A stretch of 64,000 bases of DNA from Ulva prolifera (GCA_023078555.1 CM041197.1:4547810-4611809); one strand, 5' to 3'. Shown: positions 34,701-46,289, counted from the stretch's first letter. Made by a program: numbers and translations. Notes: generated by a model from the letters alone, not told the origin.

Positions 34701-36262
34701 CCCCAGCTACCTGGAGGTCGGTCGACGACCACAAAGCGGAGCTTAGGCATGCATGCTCACACCATGTGGTCAGACATGCTCTGGTTTGGATCAGGATTTT
34801 GGCGATCATAGCTATATAAGACGTGGGACGTGCCATTGGCTCCTTGACATTCTCGCCCCGCCATCAGAGCCAGGCAACACGGATTGAGCTACGAGGTCGG
34901 GCCTGATGACCCAGAACTGCCGGCTAGTGAACACCCACAGCTAGCAAATGTATTGACTAGGTAGTACTGGTAGGTACAGGCACCAGATAGGTGACCCTCT
35001 GTGCACAGACCGACAGCGCCGCTTTCAGGGGAGCTGGCATGCTGAAGCGCTATGAGTGACGGAGAAGCTAAGAACACCTGAATTACTGAGCTGTATCCTG
35101 GTGAGGCATTGACAACTCCGGATCTCCGGCATCACATTTGCCGGACCGTGGCCTCACCTTTGATGCGATGATGAAGTCGTCGCGGCAGCCACGGTCTGCC
35201 AGCCAGCGGCCGGCGATCTCTTCCGACGCGCCGACGTACTCCGGCCGCAGTGGCACGGGATACATCTCAGCAGTGTCCATGAAGTTTCCGCCTCTACCTG
35301 CAAGGGGGAGCGGTGAATCCCCGGCCCCGAGCGTCCGCTTGCGTCACGTGCGTTGGGGAATTTGCTCAGGCTGTAGGCGGGTATGTATGTATGCATGATT
35401 ACACAGCGACTCTGGGGAGGACTCGGGTGACTCTGAGGAGGACTTCCCAGACTGTCCGGCACACGGATGAGCATCTGAGAGGTTCTACCAGCGCTGCTGT
35501 TCAGAAACTCAGGAATGAAAATGCAAACGTAGGTATATTGATGTGGACACCCACAGCTTGGGCGACGGGCCCACAGGGTGGAAGCTCTGCCACTGCCTCG
35601 GGCAACTACTGCCAACTCATCCGCTGAGACAGCGCAGCAGCCACATGGTGCAATCCTGGGTCTGGGTCCCGGAAATTGATCGTATAGACCTCAATGGCTG
35701 TATGGTGGCGTGGACATCGATCTGGTGGCAGTGGCAGGAACGCACTACGGAAGTGGTCAAGCTGGGCGAAGGACTCTTCCTGAGTATTTATCGATCCCAT
35801 CATCTGCATCGTGCAGAACATTATTTGTATCACTTCAGTGTACCTGTGGTACGGGAGGAGTGCAGGACTTATGCAGCAGCGGGATCGCTGATGCAACGGA
35901 CCACATGCCACACGCAGCGAGCCTGCGGGCCACAGGGCATGGTGCGGGCAAGTGTACGCGTGATGCAAACGAAACTTCACTCATCAACTGCCTGCAGTGG
36001 CTGTTCTCATACCAGACGAACAGCAACTGCCTGTGCGCACCATCGTGCCGATGCAGGCCACAGAGGCTTGCAGGCCCGAGCTTCCCAGCTGCATAGTCTG
36101 CATCGACTGGGTACTGTATGATCTGTTATAGTCGACTGCTGCGGAAGCATTTCGTATCCCACGTTCCGTTCGTTCATTGGGAACGCTCACAACGCTTAAT
36201 GCCTCCAGAGCAAACTGCTGTTGTAAGCCTTTCAAGCAGGCCCGCGCGCACACTTGAAGCAT
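31755..36262 (-). CDS. Aldo/keto reductase, Tas-like, tandem copy E
   Basis: Predicted aldo/keto reductase, about 396 aa, first of the array in transcription order. Minus-strand exons: 36262-36041, 35803-35746, 35297-35159, 33834-33627, 33061-32910, 32493-32245, 31917-31755. The ATG at 36262 opens a 53-residue extension ([17 protein letters not shown]) before [20 protein letters not shown]. Exon 3 reads [16 protein letters not shown] and IIASK, giving the catalytic Asp, Tyr and Lys; exon 4 reads [12 protein letters not shown]. Exons 5-7 carry [30 protein letters not shown] and [15 protein letters not shown]. Intron 3 starts AAGGTGAGG, a normal-looking donor, yet the exon 4 frame needs the break one base earlier or a later donor. 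A downstream acceptor at 33870/33869 would also keep frame with AAG|GT, adding 12 residues. This copy groups with A. Confidence 0.88.
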
Positions 36263-37550
36263 CTTGACAAAGGATAACTACGCTGGATGCTGCCAGAATG
36301 ATGAAGTGAACCTGATACAGGTACAGGTGCAGGCCCCGGAATCAGTGGCTTCGGCACGCTGTACATCAGCCACGACTAGCATTGGCACCCCTTTCGATAG
36401 TCATGTCTCCCGCTAACAAGGGGTCTCCCGGGTACCCAGCCGACACTAAATCATAGACACGATGGGCCGGCCCGGCAGGCTCGAGCAGTTGCTCTGGGCA
36501 GGTCTGGCTCGTCCACTGCAGACTATTCAGATGCTGCCTCCAGAACTGTTCAAGCATCGTTGTATGCCCATTTGATTGCTATTGATGCCTGGTATGGTGC
36601 TGGCAGCGATATCGATGCAACCATGCAAGTGACCGTTCACGTAGGCGTCAGGACTGTCGCTGCGTAAAGTCGCTGCCGTGCATGAATTGATGCAACTCAT
36701 GTAGCACACAGATTTAATGGCTAGGTTGTGTATCAGTGTGGTGCACAGCATACAAATCGTATTTTGGGAGTACGGCTTCCTGTGAGCGCAGTTGACAGTA
36801 CCTTTACATCACGGGCTGCATTGCAGCTTTCGACAGGGTTGGTACAGAATTTCACCCACATCTCATATCTATGGCGCGTTGCTTGCGCACAGAGGCTTTA
36901 CACTGTACACGCATCGTATGCGTGATGCCATCGCAGCGGGTCATTCAACACGGACGTGCGTGAGGCTGCAGCCACGTTGTATCTGAGCACGCATGTCAAG
37001 GCGTGCATCAGGAAACGTGATGTGATGTTGCAATGGTGCCAAATTTACCACTACCACGGCTGCCTTACAGGCGATGTGTGCCTCGCAGCCCAATTCCTGC
37101 AGTAGCATCGCCGCTCATAGTCGCTTTCACTTTCTATTGCAGTGTATTTCATCGTCGTTTGTATGCGAAACTATTGCACTGGTACAGGAAGAAAACGACA
37201 ACACACCGTTTTCAAATGCCCTGCATCAAGGGCCGCAGAGGTATTACTGAAATAGCTAGCTGTCCATTTCATTGCACAAACACGAAGGTTCACACAGTAT
37301 CCACACAAACAAGATTTGGAATCTGATCATCACTGAATCATCACTGCGGAATGAGAACATGCCTCAGCAACATGACTGCAATCATCAGCGGTGCATGTGC
37401 GATGCGCCTGTTATGTCTGAGTAGGATTCTACAACATAGGCAAAGGCACAGGAAAATGACCTCTGCAGGGTCATGGAGTTGTGCTCTGTGGCTGTGCAAA
37501 TGCCACGGAGCTCCGACTCGGTGTGCCAGCCGAGACAAAGCCTAGGCCTA

Positions 37551-38335
37551 TTATCATGCACTCAGCATGCAGCACCTGATGCTGAAACTTGGTACTCGTG
37601 GTGCCTGTCATATGTGCATCAGCATGCTTGACAATCAGAGCTGTATGTTCTCAAGTGCCAGAGTGGTCAGCTCGGGTGTGCTCCGTGAATGCCGCAGATG
37701 TGCCGTTCTGCGCGCCAGGCGAGACAAAGCCTATTATCATGCACTGAGCATTCAGCACCTGATGCTGAAACTTGGTACTCGTGGTGCCTCTCATGTGTGC
37801 ATCAGCATACTTGACAATCAGAGCTGTATGTTCTCAAGTGCCAGAGTGGTCAGCTCGGGCGTGCTGTGTGAATGCCGCAGATGTGCCGTTCTGCGCGCCA
37901 GGCGAGACATAGCCTGTTATCATGCACTCAGCATGCAGCACCTGATCCTGAGACTCGGTACTCGTGGTGCCTGTCATATGTGCATCAGCATACTTGACAA
38001 TCAGAGCTGTATGTTCTCAAGTGCCAGAGTGGTCAGCTCGGGTGTGCTGTGTGAATGTCGCAGATGTGCCGTTCTGCGCGCCAGGCGAGACATAGCCTAC
38101 TATCATGCACTCAGCATGCAGCACCTGATGCTGAAACTCGGTACTCGTGGTGTCTGTCATATGTGCATCAGCATACTTGACAATCAGAGCTGTATGTTCT
38201 CAAGTGCCAGAGTGGTCAGCTCGGGTGTGCTGTGTGAATGCCGCAGATGTGCCGTTCTGCGCGCCAGGCGAGACATAGCCTACTATCATGCACTCAGCAT
38301 GCAGCACCTGATGCTGAAACTCGGTACTCGTGGTC
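37551..38335 (+). repeat. 183-bp tandem repeat, coding-like
   Basis: Just over four units of 183 bases begin at 37567, 37750, 37933 and 38116, with a partial unit from 38299. Because 183 is 61 codons, one frame stays open across all units (37567-38367, 266 codons). Each unit encodes a 61-residue peptide with MLKLGTRGACHMC, LDNQSCMFSSARVV and CECRRCAVLRARRD. Most differences between units are single bases. A partial unit precedes the array at about 37520. There is no signal peptide, no obvious splice sites and no recognised domain. Whether it is translated is unknown. Confidence 0.75.
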
Positions 38336-38430
38336 ATATGCAGACATGCTTGGGCTTCAAAACATGAAACAAGAATACCTTCACAGGCGGTACATGATTC
38401 TGGGCTCGCTCAGGTTGCAACACTTGGCAC

Positions 38431-38482
38431 CAGTGCTTACTGGTCATGACCAGTAAGCACTGGTCATGACCAGTGCTTACTG
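38431..38482. repeat. Two overlapping perfect palindromes
   Basis: 38431-38462 and 38451-38482 are each perfect 32-bp palindromes centred on GGTCATGACC. They share 12 bases, so alternative cruciforms are possible. Confidence 0.9.
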
Positions 38483-38486
38483 CTAT

Positions 38487-38530
38487 AAGCTGCTACCCTC
38501 TCATTTGATCAAATGAGAGGGTAGCAGCTT
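38487..38530. repeat. Perfect 44-bp palindrome
   Basis: AAGCTGCTACCCTCTCATTT is followed by GATC and its exact reverse complement, centred at 38508/38509. It starts four bases after the overlapping palindromes. No terminator-like T run follows. Confidence 0.92.
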
Positions 38531-39999
38531 CGCCACGTATTCTATTGGAGAGCTGCGCAACAAGGTGCTCCTGCGTTTCTGTGGCAGGTGTTCTTGTGCA
38601 ATGTGTGTCAGCTGCTGTGGGCAAGTGAATTTTGCAGAGTTCTTCCTAATACATGTCAGTCATTCCAGTTGCAACAAGTCAACGAAATCTCCGCGACAAT
38701 TAGGTGCATTCTACAAACGGGCAAAGGACTACAGCTCGCAGTGACATCGCTGAAGCGTCCACAGCCTTGGTGGGTCCACCACAAGTGCAGCAAGTGGTAT
38801 ATTATATTACTTAGACACTACAATTAACCTGTTGCAACTGCTCCAGCGAAGGCAGTTCAGATGCAGCTGCGTTCGCAGTGTTTTGCACTGGGCTGGGATC
38901 GAATGAACCACTCATGTGAACAACGGCATCCATGGGCTAAAGAATCGCGCTCAGGATGTGACATACAAACTTTGGTGCATAGTACCGGTCGAAAGCTTGC
39001 TCGTCCGGATAACGGAAGGTGGCAAAACGGGCGCACGTGAAGGTCGAGCTCCGAACATAAAACACACACTTCGCGCCGGTTGGCGGGAGAGCAGTTTATG
39101 ATATGTCAACGATGCATTATCGGGAAGACAGTCAAGCGCGGCAGCGACTTTATGGAGCGACAGTCCTGACGCCTATAGCTACGTGCACGGGCAATTGCAG
39201 GTTGCATCGATGCCGCTGCCAGCACCATACCCAGCATCAATAGCAATCACAATGTCATACCATGATGCTTGAAGAGTTCTGGAGGCAGCAGCTGTATAGT
39301 CTGTGGTGGACGAACCAGACCTGCCCAGAGCAACTGCTCGAGCCTGCCGGGCCGGCCCATCATGTACATGATTTAGTGTCGGCTGGGTACCCGGGAGACC
39401 CCCTGTTAGCGGGAGACATAACTGCTTTCGACACACGCTGAGGTCAAATGCATGATGCAAGCCTCGCGATGAATGTCGCGTCAGCCCTACGCGTCGGGGC
39501 CTCATGAGACTCTGGCTGTGCAACACGTATGGAACGTTACACTCGGTGGTCGATGAGACAGTAGAGGAATCAGGAGTGTCGATTGATGGGTAAGTTTTCC
39601 GAACTCAGTCCCTCTGCAGAGTGTCTTCACACGATCACCACGCAAGTACCGTCGTTCTGCATTCCCTAGCCTATGTATGATCCATGACAGATCGCCAAGT
39701 GCAGACTTCTTGGGCTGCTACAAGCCATTCAGCGATGCGAACGGGGGCTGTAAGCTGTTCGCGTGTGGCCCTCGAGAGCCCTAGATATGACCCTTTCCGA
39801 AGGTATGCTCCGGCTTCAATCGCTTAAGCGCTCAGACAGCCGCCATGAAAGCTCATACTGACAAAATACATGCAGAGCAGATTCATTTGGGGAGATTGGC
39901 GAAGGTCCTCTGTCACGAAGACGAACAGCTGCACTATGGCTCAGAACAGCGATACTAGTCCCTCCCCGGGCTGTCGGCTGCCTGGCGCTCTCCTTGACC

Positions 40000-42407
40000 A
40001 TGAGGGGTATCTGCTTGATCTCCAGTATACTTCCTTTCACAAGGCGCTTCCTGATTGCCCCGGGGGCAATGGCCATCTCGAGGTCTCTGCTGTTCCTGTT
40101 GGGCTTCATGCACATCAGACATCAACGCTTCATCGTCGATCCTGACAACCCAGATGCTCCACCAGGACGCACCAACAGACATGCAGTTCCAATTGTCATC
40201 TCTAATCACGTCAGCTGGCTGGACATCCTGTTGCTGCAGTACCTGTACAGTGCTGCGTATGTCACTCGAGCTGAGACACGGAAGACTCCCATTGTGGGGG
40301 GCGTGTGTGATGCTCTCCCATGTATCTACGTAGATCGAGACAAGCAGCACACTCCAGACAGCTCGCACACTCTTCGAACCACGACAGACAAGATTGTGGA
40401 GCGTGCGCGTCTGAAATGGCAGGACCCGAAGGCCCGCCTGCGCCCGCTTGCAATATTCCCTGAGGTGTGCCAATCTCTTGAACTGGGGTCATTAACATTT
40501 CCGTCATGGCTACGGCCATCTATGTGGCTCCTGGGTAGCACTGAAACGCCATTAGTGTTGTCTAGTAAATGGAACACTGTCGGCATGTGCGTCCAGCACC
40601 AGAATCCTGAGGCCCGACAAGTCTGTGCGGTTCAAGGCTATGACACTTGAAACACACAGTCACTTGCAACATGTCTGCCCTCCCAACCGCCGGTTGCGTT
40701 GCAACTCGTAACCATATCTTGTCTGGATGTTGTGTAAAGTGCAGTAAATCAAGTGTGGGCTTACTCAGCCGTATCCTCAAGAGGAAATTTGGCGGTGTGG
40801 CTCACAAAGTTAATTACCTAAGTATGTAGTTGATGAACTCGAATTTGCGCGTGGAAGCTCTGTGACTGAAAGATGTCTTTCGCTTCTTGTTCTTGCCTCT
40901 GAACCTGCTGGTCAAACGAAATTGTGATCTGTGCAAGATCACGTAATCCTGATCACTGTTGCATTCATACCTTGGCGTGCATGCTCTCATCGCATGCACG
41001 GGTGTGAGCAGTGGCACACACCAGACACCTGCCTGTTCTGTTGGGCAGGCAGACCCCCTTCGTGCTGCAGCTAGAGCGACTGGCTACAAAAGGACGCGAG
41101 CATTTATGGACTCGAGTGTGCGTATTTATCAATGAGGGGTTCTGGCCTGTGCGATATGCTTGGCGCGCTGCAGAGTGGCTCGGTTGCGCTAGCCCTCTTA
41201 GCCGGTTTGCTATGCTTTGGTGTGTCTGGTTGCTCTGCCATACAATGGCCCAGTATGTGTAAATTGAACGAGCCCGCTCTTAGCCGGTTCGATACATGCC
41301 GACGGGCCCATAACCAAGTATGGCCATGTTCGGCTGTTGCAGGCATGCTCGTGATCAGGTCCATGGGCCTCTGAGACGCACAGTGCCTGTTTGTGCAGTA
41401 CCTATGCCATAGGTAGTGTAGGTAATGTCCCTCTCAGCTGATGGTGTCATCATTCAGGCACACCGCACAGCGCCCTGACCTCTCCTCTAAATTCAAACAC
41501 ACAGTGTTCCACCGGAATGATTTCATGCATGCTACGTCAAGCTGTGTGTCTCCGAACGCTGTGCTGCTGCTTCAGGGGACAACAACAAATGGCAACTACC
41601 TTCTGCCATTCCGCACCGGGGCCTTTGTGGCCGGGCTTCCCGTCCAGCCTGTCCTGCTGCAGTATCCGCAACACACGGGCAATCCCGCCCTGTCGTGGGA
41701 GACAGTCCGAGCACTCAGGCACATCCACCTGACGATGAGCTCCTTCTTGCACTCTGCGCACATCTACGAGCTGCCGATGTATTTCCCGTCTGAAGAAGAG
41801 AAGAGTGACCCCAGGCTATATGCTGACAATGTCCGGAAATATATGGTGCCGCCCTGATCTTCCTGAGGACGCATTCTACTTGCTTGACCTGTGCTGCCGT
41901 GCTATTCTGTTGTCAATGCGCTCAGGTTTGCACCTTCTGAATGCTCTCTGGCAGGTTACTTTCCCAGATGAGGGTGCAATCACTCTGTCTAGATATCATG
42001 CTGTTTGCTAGCAGGCACGGGATGCTCGCTGCGGGGTGCCTACTTCTGTTTAGTGGCACTCCGGCATGCCCAATGCAAATGCAGATTTGCGGTTTGTGAT
42101 GATGCTTGTCTGCGCGCAGTACTGCAGGTATGTTTGAGCTGTTGACATCGCTGATACAGGCCCCTAGTCAGACTATTAGCTGTGTTCACAATGGCAGTGC
42201 CAGATTCCACATACGAGGCTGATCCGAACTCAGGAACTGAATTGTCAGGATGTAGATAACAGGTTAGCGAAGCTGACTCGGGGTGTGTGCTTGCAGCTGA
42301 AGTGGGGCGCGAAGCTGGCGCTGGGCATGAAGGAGAGTAACAGTAGCTTTGAAGACAAGAAAGAGTTCCACAAGTTGCTACGGTCGAAACTGGGGATATC
42401 GTCATAG
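40000..42407 (+). CDS. Lysophospholipid acyltransferase (LPCAT/LPEAT-like, PlsC domain)
   Basis: Transfers an acyl chain from acyl-CoA to a lysophospholipid in the Lands cycle, probably at the ER. Exons 40000-40464, 41576-41845 and 42297-42407 join in phase 0 and give 281 aa. Motif I, NHVSWLDILLLQ, has the catalytic His-x4-Asp. The second motif is split by intron 1 as FPE|GTTTNG, matching the family EGTxTxG block, and PVQPVLLQYP follows as motif IV. The C-terminus (SFEDKKEFHKLLRSKLG) resembles the end of plant LPEAT proteins. A hydrophobic stretch (SRSLLFLLGF) precedes the domain. The protein is shorter than usual; the frame is open upstream to 39959, just after an AG, so an extra 5' exon is likely. 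EF-hands seen in some LPCATs are absent. Head-group specificity cannot be told. Confidence 0.88.
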
Positions 42408-42974
42408 CAATTCCGCATGTTCAGCTCCTTGGACCGTTTGTGTGAGTACACAGTGTTTATGGAAACAGATGTCCGTTTCTTTGCTGTAATTTTTCTGGCA
42501 TTGTTCTGGATGTCGTGCACAGGAAGGGGCGCAAAATCATATGATACCTGTCAAGCTGATTTTGCAACAATGTATCGCTCCATGATATATGTCCGTGCCG
42601 ATATCTGCACAGAGCATGCTTTTGGGATGGCTATGTGTTGAGATTCCTTTCGTGTAGGAGAACTTGAGCTTAGCTATGCATAGGTAAGGCAGGATATCAA
42701 TCACAACACACGGCAGAGGTACCCCTCACACCACTTCAAACCGTTTATCGTGCTGGGCGCTGTGTAAAGCTGCGCGCTAGCCCACCATCATCTCGCCTGA
42801 TGTTCAAAAGATGAATTTCACTTGGTGCTGCGCTTGAACGCGAGGATGTGCACTTACACTATTGCATACACAAGCACCCGGTGATTCAGAACTTCGTAGT
42901 CCTCTCACGGCACAGCTGCACACAGGAGTTCAGTGGAACACGCGACCACCACTTGACAGTCTGCGTTGGTAAAA

Positions 42975-43449
42975 ATGCCGTACGTGCGAAACGGGGTCGT
43001 ACACGACACAAGACCTCTCCTCGACCCGCACCGCATACCCGAGGCCCTCTTCGCTATTGTTGACAGCATTTACTTCTTTTTTGTGACGATCATCAGTCCA
43101 GAAGCAGCCTCAACCTGGATTGCAAGCAAAAAGAAGAAGAATGATGATATTCCAGGTATGCCGGAAGGACAGTGCCTCGCTGGCGCCACTCGACCTCATG
43201 CCCTGAGTTGACCTCAGCTTGATGGATCTACTTCGTTCACCACATAGAGAATGGTTTGTGAGAGTTTTGCGTGTTGCAGGAGGCAGGTGGGGCGCAGGTG
43301 GCTGGGGCCCGGGAGGTGGTGGGGGAGGCGGTGGTGGTGGTGGTGGAGGCGGGGGGCGCCCTCGCGGAGGCAACGTGCGCACTCTGGGGGAAATGAAGAG
43401 TGCAGAGCATCACCAGCCCCCCAGCTGTGGAAGCTGTGGCTGCGGTTAG
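42975..43449 (+). CDS. SELENOK: Selenoprotein K homologue, Cys form
   Basis: Small single-pass ER membrane protein; SelK acts in ER-associated degradation and as a partner of the DHHC6 palmitoyltransferase in animals. Exons 42975-43155 and 43280-43449 join in phase 1 (donor CCAG|GTATG, acceptor TTGCAG) and give 116 aa. The start AAAAATGCCG is followed by MPYVRNGVVHDTRPLL, the conserved SelK opening. The membrane helix is ALFAIVDSIYFFFVTI. A Lys cluster, a Gly-rich arm (15 Gly in a row) and RPRGGNVRTLGEM follow. The tail is CGSCGCG and then TAG. Animal SelK carries Sec near the C-terminus; here the tail has Cys only, as in plant homologues, so no SECIS is required. It lies 570 bases downstream of the acyltransferase, same strand. 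Confidence 0.88.
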
Positions 43450-45091
43450 GTGCGTCACGCGAGGACCACAGTTGCGTGTGCAGCGCACATTGGCATGGGC
43501 TAGATGTCTTCAGAACGGAAGGATGCCTTCAGATCAGTATTATCACTGGCGTTTCAGCAGCCCTTAAAGTTGCGAACAGCTGCGGTGGGAAGGCTCTGTG
43601 GAAGGATGCCTTCTGCCGCCATGACTGCAACATGTATCAGTACAGGCGCGTGGTTCCCGGTCATCCGGAGTTGTCCATGTCCAGTAGGGACATAGCCAAG
43701 TAGACTCAGGACGGCTGTATCACTGTGACGCAAAGCTTTGTTTGTGTTATGCTGTCATGCTGCTTAATGGTAGACAGATGGATTTTCAGAGCAAGGTCCA
43801 GGAGTGTAGCCAGCTTTGTATGAGCGCGGTCCAAACCGACTACTGGTCATCACTTTGTACACATTGGAAAGATATTGTGCCTGCAAGATTCAAGGGATCA
43901 GCTCACACTCTGAGTAGCGTCCTATGTAACGCAGCATCCAGTACGGCGTCCGTGCAGATGAGAACACCTGCCAGTCCTGTCGCTGTGGTATTTGGTAGTA
44001 GATGAGCCAGCGGCAAGGTGGCTTTCATCTGAGTAACAGCAAGCTTTCGGCAGACAGCACCATCACGGAACAGCATCAATGAATGCTTTCGTTCGCCGAC
44101 ATGAAGGTCACCCTTTTGTTTTGATGTAAGGTTGAGTAAATCTGAATTTACTGAGCCGTATCCTATTGGACTTGTAGTATAATCCAGTCACCAACCTCAA
44201 CAAACAGCCATGCTGTCCCTATTGGTGAAGCTGATCGATCAATGTCACAGACTCTGCAGCATGGCCAAACCTGAATCTTGGATATAGCCTCTGGGAGCAT
44301 TGACTCTGCGGAATCGAGACCAGAGAAGAGTCTGTCTGCACAGAACAGACCATGTCAATGCTAGGACTCTGCCTGCTGAAGCTGGTCGCCCTTCCACTTC
44401 AACTCTTATGTGGTCACATACATATCAAAGTGGCCAATCTCCACACACTGCAGCTGCAACAGTGTTTTCCTCAGGGAGCTGGTTCCTCACAGAAGGTGCA
44501 CATTTGATGTCCCTGTGAATTTAACTACATAAAGTTGCATTCGTACATAGACAAACTGAGGATACTGTACTGTTCAAGCGCTCCGGACGCCATGATCCTG
44601 CTATCAACACAATTTGCATATGAATATTTACATGAACACATCAGCTGGCCAGTCACCACCATTGCATACACTCTTGATCAGTGTCAAGCGTGTGGGCCAA
44701 CAGGCATATACACAGCCGGACTTCTGGAGATGCTGTGGCCATGTCTGCAATGGACAACAACTTGCTGTCAGACATAGGCGCATCCTGCATAGCCCACTGA
44801 ATCAGTGAACTGATTCATGTGGCCTCCGTTCCTCATGTGTGACTGCCAACGTCGAGTCGTGGCGTAGGTTTGGGTTTGGGTTTAAATTTCCTTGAGCAGC
44901 CACACGCCACAGTGGCACTGTATGTCAGCAGCTCCTGTGTCGCCACAGACCTTCTACAAAGGAGTAGCAGATGCTTGCCAAATATGTCTTTGGTGCTGCA
45001 CACATGTGCTCATCTGTCGTGCCTGTGCAGTGTTCTTGGTAACGGTCTGTCCTGGTGTCGGTGGTGTGCCTGAGGTGTGAGACGCCAGTAG

Positions 45092-45122
<31 letters not shown>

Positions 45123-45160
45123 ATCGGCTGGCGGAGGTTGCGTCTCGGTGTGGTAAGGTG
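43450..45160. other. Intergenic, no gene recognised
   Basis: Only short frames. A fragment GGTTGAGTAAATCTGAATTTACT at about 44130 can fold back and resembles GGTCAGTAAATCCAGATTTACT at about 5590. A short ATT microsatellite lies at about 45094-45118. Confidence 0.5.
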
Positions 45161-45163
45161 AAC

Positions 45164-45480
<317 letters not shown>

Positions 45481-45592
45481 TAGAGATTAGGGCCCTGCGC
45501 ACTGCCAGCCAAACACCCATTGCCACGGCATCTATTGGACGCAGCGCAGTGGAAGCCCATGCACTGGCTTCAGAATGGACAGGAGGAGCAAT

Positions 45593-45637
45593 TGTGGCAA
45601 TCCAGTGATATGGCCGCTATACCACTGGATTGCCACA
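45593..45637. repeat. Hairpin, 15-bp perfect stem
   Basis: TGTGGCAATCCAGTG pairs with CACTGGATTGCCACA across a 15-base loop (ATATGGCCGCTATAC). The loop and inner stem match the element at 3127-3172. Confidence 0.85.
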
Positions 45638-45732
45638 GCAATGCTTCGCTTTCTGGATGCACATGGACGAGTGACGACACCTGTCGTATATCGATGGGCT
45701 ATAGACGATAGCGCCTCTGCTGTGCTGTCACC

Positions 45733-45766
45733 ACTGACGCCTTAATGGGCCCATTAAGGCGTCAGT
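45733..45766. repeat. Perfect 34-bp palindrome
   Basis: Centred on GGGCCC, with arms starting ACTGACGCCTTAAT. It lies between the two inverted-repeat arms. Confidence 0.9.
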
Positions 45767-45930
45767 CAGAACAGCCGTCCGTTTGGTGCATAGCACTTCT
45801 GCTGGACACAAACACGACGTAACAGTGGTAGCTTGCGGGCTCATGCGGGCCGAAAGCCGTTGGCAGAGCATTCCAGACGCAGGTGGCCAAAATTTATATA
45901 GAGGGCGCAGCAGTGTGTGAGTGTATGTAT

Positions 45931-46148
45931 GTAATTACAAAGGACAGAGGCCGGGCAGCGAGCCGTTGCCAGGAATACACACGCAAATCCACTCACGCAG
46001 TCATGGCACTAGGCCGGGCACGAGCACGTACCACAGCTCGGCCGGTGATGCCAGCCAAAGATTGAAGCCCCGCACGGAGCACAAGAGCATTCCCCTTGCA
46101 CAACGCCACACTCAACCGGCGCAGAGCATTCGTCACAAACAAAGCACG
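45931..46148 (+). repeat. Inverted-repeat arm 2 of a mobile-element relic
   Basis: It starts GTAATTACAAAGGACAGAGG and continues as the reverse complement of arm 1, at very high identity, to AACAAAGCACGA. The space between arms is about 550 bases and holds the (TA)n tract, the hairpin at 45593 and the palindrome at 45733. Confidence 0.65.
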
Positions 46149-46273
46149 ACCCGATGTATGCATGATTACATAAACAATAGACATAGCCGTATCCATTTGG
46201 ACATTGACAACTCCGAAATCCGGGACGAAATCCGGGAGTGTTATGTTATTCCGTCCTTGACTTAGTGAGATTA

Positions 46274-46289
46274 TGACGTATATACGTCA
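46274..46289. repeat. 16-bp palindrome TGACGTATATACGTCA
   Basis: A perfect palindrome with two TGACGT half-sites, which are bZIP-type cores. No gene starts close by, so regulation is not inferred. Confidence 0.6.

Larger units (their letters stand above)
36403..39422. mobile_element. Inverted-repeat-flanked segment, possible mobile element
   Basis: Arms of almost 290 bases at about 36403-36690 and 39135-39422 are inverted copies of each other, with most positions the same by eye. Each arm has an outward-reading frame with LLEPAGPAH and SAGYPGDPLLAGD in common, ending near the outer tip (GTCTCCCGCTAACA). Between the arms lie the 183-bp tandem repeat and three palindromes. No transposase is visible. 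A clear target-site duplication was not found. It could be a long-TIR non-autonomous DNA transposon or two independent inverted insertions of one element. Confidence 0.5.

Noticed and set aside
37551..38335. CRISPR array
   Set aside because: The units are contiguous 183-bp copies with no spacers, and the DNA is eukaryotic.
38487..38530. Rho-independent terminator
   Set aside because: A perfect palindrome, but the organism is eukaryotic and no T run follows.
43219..43449. Poly-Gly frame as homopolymer artefact
   Set aside because: It was suspected at first, but the codons are mixed GGT/GGA/GGC/GGG and the frame joins the SelK first exon in phase, so it is coding.
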